Source: Alectryocaccobium sp964389285
GTDB taxonomy: Bacteria; Bacillota; Clostridia; Lachnospirales; Lachnospiraceae
Length of the DNA: 64,000 nt
Direction: 5' to 3'
NCBI GenBank assembly: GCA_964389285.1
Contig: CAYMCZ010000001.1
Location: 285,508 to 349,507, forward strand
Shown: piece by piece, positions 16,789 through 24,501 of the stretch
Layout of the letters: each line of letters starts with the position of its first letter
Position numbering within the stretch: the stretch's first letter is position 1
The notes under the pieces: generated by a model
The model's database searches: none
What the model saw: only the letters and a program-made list of their open reading frames with translations
What the model was told of the DNA's origin: nothing
Position numbers and translations under genes: made by a program

Positions 16789-18246
16789 TCAGAACCTGAA
16801 ATCCCGCCGGTTGTTTTTTCGGATCTCTTCTATATTGTTCTTTGCGACAGCTCTGGCCTTGGGATTCGGAACCTTTTCGATTTCCTTTTCCACGAGCCTG
16901 TAGCCCAGCTCCTTTGTTTCAGGCGAAGCGTAATCTTCGAGATATTCGCAAAGCGTCATAAGCGCGTTCGGATGACAGCAGTTCTGAATCTGTCCGCTCT
17001 TGCAAAGACTCATGAAACGGTCTCCCGTGCGGCCCTCCCTGTAACATGCCGTACAAAACGACGGGATATGCCCTTTTTCAATCAGCCATTTTACAACTTC
17101 GTCCAAAGATCTCTGATCCGATACGTCAAACTGCTCCGTATCATGCGGCCGCTCATCGGGCGAATATCCGGCATATCCGCCTACCGATGTGCGCGATCCG
17201 CCGCTGACCTGTGAAATGCCGCAGGTCAGCATTTTAGAGCGAACCTCCTCATTTTCCCTTGTGGAGATTATCATCCCCGTATAAGGCACTGCCAGTCTGA
17301 TGCAGGCCGCTATCTTTTCGAAAAGCTCGTCCGAAATACTGTTTTTGAAATCTTCGGGATTGATATCGTCCGCCGGTTTTACCCTCGGAACGCTGATCGT
17401 ATGCGGCCCCACTCCATACGCGGCTTCCAGATGTTCCGCATGCATTATAAGACCGGCAAACTCGTATTTATAACCCTCAAGTCCGAAAAGCACGCCCAGA
17501 CCCACATCATCTATACCACCCTGCATAGCTCTGTCCATGGCCTCGGTGTGATAACGGTAATCATGTTTGGGTCCTGTCGGATGCAGTTCTTCGTATCGCT
17601 TTTTGTTGTAAGTTTCCTGAAACAGGATATAAGTGCCTATGCCGGCCTCTTTGAGTCTCCGGTAATTCTCAACGGTAGTCGCCGCAATGTTTACATTTAC
17701 CCGGCGGATGGCACCGTTTTTATGCTTTACACTGTAAATAGTATTAATACAGTCGAGTATATATTCCAAAGGATTGTTTACGGGATCCTCTCCCGCTTCT
17801 ATCGCAAGACGCTTATGACCCATATCCTGCAGCGCGATAACCTCGTCACGCACCTCTTCCTGAGTAAGCTTTTTGCGCGGTATCGTTTTGTTTTTGAGAT
17901 GATACGGACAGTAAAGACAGCCGTTTATACAGTAATTAGAAAGATAAAGAGGAGCGAATATTACTATTCTGTTTCCGTAAAATGCCAGCTTTATTTCTTC
18001 GGCAATCTTAAAAATCTTTTCATTTACCTTTTCATCCTCACACGCCAGCAGAACCGAAGCCTCTCTGTGAGAAAGCCCTTCGCACACATATCCGGTATCC
18101 GTCTTTTTGGGACGCGCCTTTTCAAGTATTTTTTCTATGAGCTCCATGTCGCCTTTATGTTCCTGCGCATACGCCATGGTCGCCAGAATTTCCCCGTCAT
18201 GAATAAATTCATCGGCGTTTTGAGACATTACATCATATTTAATCAT
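16789..18246 (-). CDS. hydG: [FeFe] hydrogenase maturase HydG (radical SAM tyrosine lyase)
   Basis: 485 residues. HydG cleaves tyrosine to make the CO and CN ligands of the hydrogenase H-cluster. The radical SAM motif CINGCLYC (Cys106, 110, 113) is present, and the C-terminal cluster motif CTACYREGRTGDRF...C that separates HydG from the thiamine enzyme ThiH is intact (about 405-430). Length fits HydG. Neither hydE, hydF nor a hydrogenase gene is in the window, so the gene stands alone here, but its presence implies an [FeFe] hydrogenase elsewhere. TTGGAGGAAG precedes the ATG. Transcription begins about 150 bases upstream. Confidence 0.95.
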   Translation of the reverse strand: MIKYDVMSQNADEFIHDGEILATMAYAQEHKGDMELIEKILEKARPKKTDTGYVCEGLSHREASVLLACEDEKVNEKIFKIAEEIKLAFYGNRIVIFAPLYLSNYCINGCLYCPYHLKNKTIPRKKLTQEEVRDEVIALQDMGHKRLAIEAGEDPVNNPLEYILDCINTIYSVKHKNGAIRRVNVNIAATTVENYRRLKEAGIGTYILFQETYNKKRYEELHPTGPKHDYRYHTEAMDRAMQGGIDDVGLGVLFGLEGYKYEFAGLIMHAEHLEAAYGVGPHTISVPRVKPADDINPEDFKNSISDELFEKIAACIRLAVPYTGMIISTRENEEVRSKMLTCGISQVSGGSRTSVGGYAGYSPDERPHDTEQFDVSDQRSLDEVVKWLIEKGHIPSFCTACYREGRTGDRFMSLCKSGQIQNCCHPNALMTLCEYLEDYASPETKELGYRLVEKEIEKVPNPKARAVAKNNIEEIRKNNRRDFRF

Positions 18247-18275
18247 CTTACTTCCTCCAACATACAGACGAATAG

Positions 18276-18324
18276 AAAAAAAGAATCTATCCTGCCGAAT
18301 AAAAGACCAAATGCCGGCCGGATA
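18276..18324 (-). terminator. Possible attenuator hairpin in the hydG leader
   Basis: On the minus strand TATCCGGCCG (18324-18315) can pair with CGGCAGGATA (18297-18288) with small bulges, followed after five bases by a run of seven T. It lies between promoter and ATG, so it could attenuate hydG. The stem is imperfect and the gap before the T-run weakens the case. Confidence 0.3.
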
Positions 18325-18400
18325 AATCCTTCTTGCTTTTCAAATGCATCTGTATCTTTCGTATCAATCAATATTTTTACGTCAGAATTATTGTTTAATC

Positions 18401-18429
18401 AGTCTACTATCGATAAAATCTTTTGTCAA
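18401..18429 (-). promoter_or_regulatory. hydG promoter; long leader
   Basis: TTGACA (18429-18424) and TAGACT (18406-18401) on the minus strand, 17-base spacer. The implied leader to the ATG at 18246 is about 150 bases. The 303-base stretch 18247-18549 holds this promoter and leader plus the vanZ promoter and no other gene. Confidence 0.7.
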
Positions 18430-18510
18430 CCGAAACGAAACTATTTTCTCGCAAATAAAGCTTTTTTTCGCATTTTTCCTGCAAACATAATATTTTCTCT
18501 TTTATATGTT

Positions 18511-18539
18511 TTGACCCTGTTAGATGTGTGTGTTATAAT
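18511..18539 (+). promoter_or_regulatory. Consensus promoter of vanZ-like gene
   Basis: TTGACC (18511-18516) and TATAAT (18534-18539) with a 17-base spacer. Expected transcription start is about 18546, only a few bases before the ATG at 18550. Confidence 0.8.
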
Positions 18540-18549
18540 ACCGCCTGAC

Positions 18550-18999
18550 ATGAAAAAAAAAGTGCTGATAATAATCATCATATTAACAATAGCTTTTATA
18601 GTGGGAAATTCAATTCTTTCAAAAGAACAGTCCGCAAATGCAAGCAGTCTCGTTAAAAAGTTCATGACCCCGTTTCTGGAACTTTTCGTCGGCAAAGGAA
18701 ACGTAAGCAACTTTTTAATCAGAAAGATGGCGCATTTTTTTGAATTTTTTGTTCTGGGACTGGAGTTTACGGCATTATTTAAAATCAAATATCGCAGGTA
18801 TTCTCTCACCGCCTTTATTGCGGCCTTCTTTATCGGTTTTATGGATGAGTCCATACAGATATTCACGGGACGAGGCTCCTCGGTCGCAGACGTCTGGATC
18901 GATGCTGCCGGAGCCTTTTGCGGCATCCTGTTCATTACTCTTATTATTTATTTGATTTCAAAGCTGAACCGGAAGAATATCCGCTCACAACACACTTAA
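18550..18999 (+). CDS. VanZ-like membrane protein
   Basis: 149 residues. N-terminal helix (about 4-22), then the VanZ-family core: RKMAHFFEFFVLG, a second helix, AFFIGFMDESIQIFTGRGSS with the conserved acidic DE, and VADVWIDAAGAFCGI with a final helix. VanZ proteins lower teicoplanin sensitivity in vanA clusters, but most homologues, as here without van genes, have unknown roles. Upstream in-frame sequence is antisense to hydG and is not coding. No Shine-Dalgarno sequence precedes the ATG, and the promoter geometry implies an almost leaderless transcript. Confidence 0.88.
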   Translation: MKKKVLIIIIILTIAFIVGNSILSKEQSANASSLVKKFMTPFLELFVGKGNVSNFLIRKMAHFFEFFVLGLEFTALFKIKYRRYSLTAFIAAFFIGFMDESIQIFTGRGSSVADVWIDAAGAFCGILFITLIIYLISKLNRKNIRSQHT

Positions 19000-19077
19000 T
19001 GAAAAAAACAAAATATTAAAATGCTTTCAATCAGTTTAAGTCATTTTTAGTTATATTTTTTAAGTTTTCTTTATATT

Positions 19078-19119
19078 TATAACACTTTACGTTATTGTAT
19101 ATAACATTTCACGTTGTCG
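19078..19119. repeat. Two direct 20-base repeats upstream of the XRE gene
   Basis: TATAACACTTTACGTTATTG (19078-19097) and TATAACATTTCACGTTGTCG (19100-19119) match at 16 of 20 positions, start 22 bases apart (two helical turns) and differ only by transitions. A further inverted repeat ATAAGTT...AACTTAT follows near 19134-19157. The whole 19000-19232 stretch is very AT-rich and holds no gene. Likely binding sites, perhaps for the XRE protein. Confidence 0.5.
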
Positions 19120-19232
19120 CTATTTATCGTTTGATAAGTTATACTTTTTAAACTTATATCGCACACATTTTGCAAGAAATGTTTTCTGCACCAACCATTT
19201 TGCGATGTTTGATAATTTTATGGAGAATAATC

Positions 19233-19460
19233 ATGAACAAAGAACATTCTGTCAACTACAAAAAGCTCGGCCTTAACATAGCTTACTACCGTAAGTTAAA
19301 TCGGCTGTCGCAAATGCAGCTGGCTGATAAAATTGACATCAGCAGAACTCATATGAGCCGTATCGAAACAGCCGACTGCGCTGTCTCTCTCGACGTAATA
19401 TTCGATATTTGCGAAGTTCTTAAAGTCCAGCCCGCTCAGCTTTTTGATTTCCGTGATTAA
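19233..19460 (+). CDS. Small XRE family HTH regulator
   Basis: 75 residues, almost entirely a Cro/C1-type helix-turn-helix: LGLNIAYYRKLNRLSQMQLA, then DISRTHMSRIET as recognition helix, and LDVIFDICEVLKV. There is no second domain. It starts at 19233 after TGGAGAATAATC; the in-frame upstream ATG would run into the AT-rich control region. Possibly autoregulatory through the paired direct repeats upstream. Target unknown. Confidence 0.85.
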   Translation: MNKEHSVNYKKLGLNIAYYRKLNRLSQMQLADKIDISRTHMSRIETADCAVSLDVIFDICEVLKVQPAQLFDFRD

Positions 19461-19501
19461 TACTGTAAATCGGACTTCGCTGTTTTTATGGATATAAGAC
19501 A

Positions 19502-19533
19502 GGGCTGTCGCGTTTGCAACAGCCCGATTTTAT
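19502..19533. terminator. Terminator between XRE gene and the convergent transglutaminase fragment
   Basis: GGGCTGTCGC (19502-19511) and GCAACAGCCC (19516-19525) pair at 9 of 10 positions around a GTTT loop, followed by GATTTTATATT. The GGGCTGTCGC sequence recurs in other terminators of this window. Confidence 0.8.
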
Positions 19534-19546
19534 ATTATACAGAGTA

Positions 19547-20512
19547 TTAATTCACCCTTACCGCATTCGCATATCTCCACGTACCGCTTGTCCCGTACGT
19601 AAAATAATATCCGTTTTTACCTGTCTGATATTCAAAATCCGGATCAAACACATAAGTCGTTCCGCCTATATCGATTTCGCACCATCCGTGCGGGCCGAAA
19701 CTTCCGTTTCTGTATGGCACCTGACCTTCGATCAGATGCGCGTCATATCCCAAAACACGCGCCATCTGCGTGAAGCAGGCCGCCATTACATAGCAGTTTC
19801 CGTAATGCTGTTCAAATCCCATCCGCGCCATATATTCCATATGATCTGCTCCTGCGGGTATCTGCGAAAGAAGAAGCGCGTTTATGTCATATCTGATTGA
19901 TTTTGACCAGTCAAAAGCAGCCCGAAGATTTCGTCCGATGCCGTTTAATACCGCGTTGGCTTCATTTATTACTATATTTCTTTTTGCCGCTGCCGCATTC
20001 CATGTAAATGAACCGGCTTTCAGGAAAATTTCCCCGCTGTAGGCATGGACTATAAATGTTCCGTCGTTTAAGAAACTGCCGCAGTTTAATTCCGCGGACC
20101 ATATTCCGTTTCCTTTGTTTTGGGCATCAATCCAAACAACGTCATTCTGACCGCCTGCGGCGCTCCAAACCGCAAAGCTGACAGGTGTTATTGAAGGATT
20201 GCGAATCGAAACGGTATGTGTGACATCATTTAATCCGCCGCCGCTCAGGATCACATTGTCGGACAGCTTAAAATTATATGATGTGGCGCCGGCAAAGGAA
20301 AACTGTCCGTTGCCGCTTGTGGCATAAGAATGTATGATATAAACACCTGATTCGTTTTTGTGATTTGCGGCGTTTACCGTGGCAACAAACGAGCCGTCCG
20401 CCTGTCTTTCCGCCGCATACCATCTGATATCATCCTGTCCGTTCTTACTTGTCCAAACGGGAACGCTGAGTGCCGAAACACCGGATATGCTGGTATAATT
20501 GCTTATTTTTAC
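19547..20512 (-). pseudogene. C-terminal part of Bsp-repeat/transglutaminase protein, separated by an in-frame TAG
   Basis: This stretch is in exactly the same frame as the 639-residue gene upstream, after a single TAG at 20515-20513. Translation from the codon after TAG is open to 19547 and continues the repeat pattern (VPVWTSKNGQDDIRWYAA, then FAVWSAAGGQNDVVWID). It ends in a transglutaminase-like domain with Cys in GNCYVMAACFTQMARVLGYD, His in GPHGWCEIDI and Asp in YVFDPDFEY. No ribosome site is obvious at the first internal ATG (20254), so without readthrough this domain is probably not made. Alternatives are a sequencing error or a recent nonsense mutation. Confidence 0.75.
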
Positions 20513-22432
20513 CTAAAAAGTCCCCGTTTCAGGGTCAGCATTTTCCACGGTTACAGCGGCATTAAAATCAACTCCGTCAATGAAAAGATCGTTATATGCC
20601 GAAACAAACTGATATTTTCCGCTCTTGGTCACGGCGTATATGTGTATATAATAGGCTCCGGCTGTTTTATGGTTTTTAATCGGAAGGTCAAAGGCAAGCG
20701 TCCCGTCCGACTGTTTTTTCATCGTATACCATGTAATGTCATCCTGTCCGCCCTTATCGCTCCATACAGCAGCCTGCACTGACGTAAAACCCCCCGGAAT
20801 CAAAAGTCCGCTTAATGTCCCTCTGTACTCGGTCTGTTCTTTTCCGTTTTCTCCCGCATATTTATCAGTCAATGCAAAAGAACCGTTTGAAGCGGCAAAG
20901 TTCATTGTAGTGCCGCCCATAAAACACATGTAAGAACTTCTCGAATATACATCAACCTTATACTCCCCTACAGAGTATTTATGATTGCTTATATTTCCCT
21001 CTGCAACATAAGAAGAACCTTTTTTTGCGGCCGTGTACCACACTATGTCGCTCTGATCATCCGCGCACCATACCGGTACAATAACCGAAGCATCTTTCGG
21101 GAGATTATTGATGCCGCTTACGGTAACGGTAAATCTGCCGGAAGACTGATCCGCAGCGGCTTTAACACTCCCGGCCGAAGCTCCGTTGACCTCAAATGTC
21201 TCCCCGCTCATAAAGATCATACCTCCACCCGCAGCAGCGGCATATACGTCGGCAAAACAGGTTCCGCTGTGTTTTAAAAAACCCGTACCGAATGTCGCGC
21301 TGAAATTATTTGCATTATCGGCAGTCATATCTATCCATTTAAGATCATCCTGGCCGCCTTCAGCGCTCCATACCGGCACTACCATGCGGCTAAGTCCCGG
21401 CGGCAAATCATCAACAGATATTGTAACCGTACATGTTCCGCCCGCTTCATCCACGCTGACCAGTGGTTTTTGAGCAGTAACCGTAAAATCAGCCTCGGTT
21501 CCTCCGACAAAGCTCCTGAAACCGTTGTTATCCGTAACATAAACATCCGAATAATAATTCGCCCAGTCATACATATGATCAGCGATCTTAAATGTTAATT
21601 CGTAGGATCCGTCCTTTTTCTGTGACGCCGCATACCAGCAAATATTTGACTGGTCGTTCCTGCTCCAGGTTGGAACGAAAACGCTTTGTATTCCTGCCGG
21701 AGAATCTATATCGGTAATCCTTACAGTGGCACTGCCGGCCCGTTTATTGAGCTTTGTAAGTTTTACGGAAGCGCTCCTTGCCGTTTCAACCATAAATGTA
21801 GTCCCGAAAACAAACTGATATTCGCCCTTTGTATTAACTCTGTAAAAATCCGCAAAAAATTTCCCCGGGCTTTTATAATCCGAAATGTTTAACTCAATTT
21901 TCACGGTTCCGTCCGCTTTTACAACGGCCGTATTCCATCGAATATCATCCTGTCCTTTTGCTTCGCTCCAAACCGGAACTATTATTCTGTCTCCATCCCG
22001 AAGCGTCACATTTTCAAGCTCAATCGTATACTTCCGATAATCCGAAGAAAATCCCTCATATGAAATACCCGGCTCAGAGCTTTCCGCGCTTATATTATCT
22101 TCCTGTATTTCTATCCGGGGTTCTTCGCTTCCGGCTATTTCACTGTCATTTTCCAAAGAAGACAAATCCGCATCTTCGTCCGAATCCTCATCCAGCACGG
22201 ACTGTATTTCATTTTCTTTTAGAGAATCATTTTCAAATTCGCCGGTCTCATATGTTTCCTGCGAATCGGATAAGTCCGAAGAATCCGTTTCCCGCAAATC
22301 ATGTTCGTTGTTTTCCAGATCGGATTCCGAAACAAGCGAAATCTCATCTGCCATAACTGCGGCAGGCGTCATGCCCGCCGCGAGCACTGCCGCAAGTATT
22401 AGAGTAATAATTTTCCGACTGTTTTTTTTCAT
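20513..22432 (-). CDS. Secreted GBS Bsp-like repeat protein, ends early at amber codon
   Basis: 639 residues. A signal peptide (about 1-28, ending near VMA) is followed by a strongly acidic Ser/Glu/Asp linker (about 30-135) and five repeats of roughly 95 residues of the GBS Bsp-like family. Each repeat has VPVWS...GQDDI.WY followed by a tyrosine/valine-rich half. These repeats occur in Gram-positive cell-wall proteins, often with cell-wall hydrolase or transglutaminase domains. The TAG at 20515-20513 falls inside the sixth repeat, at a position where sister repeats have Thr, so the natural protein was probably 961 residues, including the transglutaminase part downstream. Exported; anchoring signal not seen. 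Confidence 0.85.
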   Translation of the reverse strand: MKKNSRKIITLILAAVLAAGMTPAAVMADEISLVSESDLENNEHDLRETDSSDLSDSQETYETGEFENDSLKENEIQSVLDEDSDEDADLSSLENDSEIAGSEEPRIEIQEDNISAESSEPGISYEGFSSDYRKYTIELENVTLRDGDRIIVPVWSEAKGQDDIRWNTAVVKADGTVKIELNISDYKSPGKFFADFYRVNTKGEYQFVFGTTFMVETARSASVKLTKLNKRAGSATVRITDIDSPAGIQSVFVPTWSRNDQSNICWYAASQKKDGSYELTFKIADHMYDWANYYSDVYVTDNNGFRSFVGGTEADFTVTAQKPLVSVDEAGGTCTVTISVDDLPPGLSRMVVPVWSAEGGQDDLKWIDMTADNANNFSATFGTGFLKHSGTCFADVYAAAAGGGMIFMSGETFEVNGASAGSVKAAADQSSGRFTVTVSGINNLPKDASVIVPVWCADDQSDIVWYTAAKKGSSYVAEGNISNHKYSVGEYKVDVYSRSSYMCFMGGTTMNFAASNGSFALTDKYAGENGKEQTEYRGTLSGLLIPGGFTSVQAAVWSDKGGQDDITWYTMKKQSDGTLAFDLPIKNHKTAGAYYIHIYAVTKSGKYQFVSAYNDLFIDGVDFNAAVTVENADPETGTF

Positions 22433-22462
22433 ATCCTTCTCCCGAAACTGTCTGTATTTATT

Positions 22463-23524
22463 TTATAAAAACGTCCTGAAAAAAGGAGTCTTTCTCAAGA
22501 TCACGCTTATGATAAGCGATAATAAATATATTGCCGCTATTACCAAAAGGCAGCCGGCAAAACCTCCGTAAATAAACGGATTAAAACCGATCTGCTGAAA
22601 CAGCAGCCAGACAAATATCATATGGATCATATAGATTCCGAATGAATTTTTGTCCATAAGACCTAATATCCTGTCAACAGTCCCCCTGCTTACGGGCCTT
22701 ATCCTGAAGAAAAGCCCCGTGATTCCGATCGTCTGAATAATAACGATAAACGACGTGTAATTAAACAGTTTTTCAAGAGGCTCAATAACATATGTCCATC
22801 TGAAAGCCGTCAGAAAAACAAGGGCTGCCGTCGATACGATAAAAAGCATAAGATAAAAAGAGGTTCTTTTTTTCAACCCCCATCTTTTCATGTAATATCC
22901 GAGAAAAAACCAGAACGGATATATGGAAGAAACATGGATGTAAAATCCCAAAGTGACTCCGAAGCCGGAAAAGAAATTCAAAACCGACAAAAAGAATGCA
23001 TATATCACCAGAAGATATATTATGTCTCTTTTTTTGGCATGTCCCGTGATAAGTTTATAAGCCGGAAGCAAAAGATACAGCCCCAGCAGACAATAAAGAT
23101 ACCAGAGATGGCTCCAGGAATTCCCCGTAAATATCTCCGCAAATCCCCGGATAAAAACACCGCCTTTATCATCCGGCGCTGCGATCACTTCCAGCAGAGT
23201 ATAAATCGTACCGAATACCAGCAGTGCTTTAAGCACCCTGAAAATGTATTTTGTATAAAGCTTTTTATATGACACCTTCTTTTCCGAATCCAGCAAAAGC
23301 ATACCCGTCACCATCAAAAAGCATGGCACTGACCATTTCACACTGTTGAGTACACACCAGTATGGAATGCCCGTGCCTATACTGTCAGAAAACTGACCGA
23401 TACTTGCTGCAAGCACATGTATGAAAATGATAGCCACACATGACAGTGCCCTCATATATCCTATCTGGGGGATTCTTCCGTGTTTGTCCGGGACAATATC
23501 AGTATGTGAGCGCGAGGTCTTCAT
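22463..23524 (-). CDS. Acyltransferase 3 family membrane protein
   Basis: 353 residues with about ten membrane helices. Family marks: IGYMRALSCVAIIFIHV at the start of the first helix (with the conserved R and H), SVPCFLMVTGMLLL, and SHLWYLYCLLGLYLLLP. Such enzymes O-acylate cell-surface sugars. The start ATG at 23524 lies inside the end of the upstream lipoprotein gene (26-base overlap) and is preceded by CCGGAGG, so the two are translationally coupled. The neighbouring secreted repeat protein and lipoprotein make a surface-modification role plausible. Confidence 0.9.
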   Translation of the reverse strand: MKTSRSHTDIVPDKHGRIPQIGYMRALSCVAIIFIHVLAASIGQFSDSIGTGIPYWCVLNSVKWSVPCFLMVTGMLLLDSEKKVSYKKLYTKYIFRVLKALLVFGTIYTLLEVIAAPDDKGGVFIRGFAEIFTGNSWSHLWYLYCLLGLYLLLPAYKLITGHAKKRDIIYLLVIYAFFLSVLNFFSGFGVTLGFYIHVSSIYPFWFFLGYYMKRWGLKKRTSFYLMLFIVSTAALVFLTAFRWTYVIEPLEKLFNYTSFIVIIQTIGITGLFFRIRPVSRGTVDRILGLMDKNSFGIYMIHMIFVWLLFQQIGFNPFIYGGFAGCLLVIAAIYLLSLIISVILRKTPFFRTFL

Positions 23525-24359
23525 CTATGCAGCCTCCGGCCTGTTCGTTTTGCTGTCCGCTATCCTGCGAAGCGGCATTTGCCGCTGCCTGTCGCGCTGC
23601 TTCTTCTGCTGCCTGTCGCGCCGCTTCTTCCGCCGCTGCCTGTGCCGCCGCTGCCTGTCGCGCCGCTTCTTCCGCCGCTGCCTGTGCCGCAGCCTCCGCC
23701 TGTGCTGCCTGCCGCGCCGCTTCTTCTTCTGCGGCCCGCGCCGCAGCCTCCGCTTCCGCCGCTTTTGCCGCCGCTTCTTCTTCGGCTTTGACTTTGGCCT
23801 GCTCTGCCGCTTTATTATCCTCGGCTATCTTTTTTTCGGCTTCTTTCGTTTCGACATTCTGACCGCTCAAAAGACTTTTATATTTGAGGTATGCGACATC
23901 TCCGTCCAGGCAGATCTCGCCTTTTTCGATATCTTCCATGGGGAAAGAATGAAGCACCGCCTCGCTTCCGTCAGCAAAGACAATCTTTATATCATATCCC
24001 TGAGAAATGATTATTTCATCAGAATCTGTCTTTTTATCCGAATCATTTTCTATAAGAGTGTAAAAAAAGTTACGTGCTTCCTTGTCCCTGAACGAATCGT
24101 TCCGTATCAGGCTTTCAGGATATTCTAAATCTTCCGAAAGCTTCACGGCAAAGCCCGTGATCTCTTTTCCGGTAGAGTTTGTAAGCACTATCCTGAGAGA
24201 ACCGGTTTCTTCGTTTCCGATGGATTTGAGTTCTTCGGCCTCGCTGCTTTCCGATACCGATGACTGACCTGATTCTTCATCCCCGGACGAACCGCAGCCG
24301 GAAAAGAGAGACATTGCCAGAAAACAGCTTAAGGCAACCGTCAGTATTTTTTTCTTCAT
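23499..24359 (-). CDS. Lipoprotein with Ala/Glu-rich coiled-coil tail
   Basis: 286 residues. A signal peptide ends in the lipobox LFSGC (Cys about 22), followed by a Ser/Glu linker. A globular part (about 45-165) contains GSLRIVLTNSTGKEITGFAV and ends YLKYKSLLSG. From about 172 to 265 comes a long helical stretch of Ala, Glu, Gln and Arg with near-repeats of AAAEEAARQA. The repeats are also visible in the DNA (about 23575-23790), a likely site of length variation. Anchored outside the membrane; function not recognised. Overlaps the acyltransferase start. Confidence 0.8.
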   Translation of the reverse strand: MKKKILTVALSCFLAMSLFSGCGSSGDEESGQSSVSESSEAEELKSIGNEETGSLRIVLTNSTGKEITGFAVKLSEDLEYPESLIRNDSFRDKEARNFFYTLIENDSDKKTDSDEIIISQGYDIKIVFADGSEAVLHSFPMEDIEKGEICLDGDVAYLKYKSLLSGQNVETKEAEKKIAEDNKAAEQAKVKAEEEAAAKAAEAEAAARAAEEEAARQAAQAEAAAQAAAEEAARQAAAAQAAAEEAARQAAEEAARQAAANAASQDSGQQNEQAGGCIDEDLALTY

Positions 24360-24453
24360 CTTAGCTCCTCCAACAACATTTTTTATCTATCATATAAAAA
24401 TATATCACACACTCCTCACAAAAAACAAGACATAATACTTAAAACAAACAGTA

Positions 24454-24482
24454 TTAAAATATGCGAACAGATGTGTTATACT
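24454..24482 (+). promoter_or_regulatory. Putative tex promoter
   Basis: TTAAAA (24454-24459) and TATACT (24477-24482) with a 17-base spacer, ending 19 bases before the tex ATG; TGAGGA serves as ribosome site. Confidence 0.55.
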
Positions 24483-24501
24483 GTTTGTGAGGATTTGATT
24501 T

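Noticed and set aside
17401..18549. In-frame upstream extension of the vanZ-like gene
   Set aside because: It is antisense to hydG, matches no family, and crosses the vanZ promoter; the VanZ domain begins at 18550.
23575..23790. CRISPR-like short repeats
   Set aside because: They are contiguous codon repeats of an Ala/Glu helix without spacers; no cas genes are in the window.
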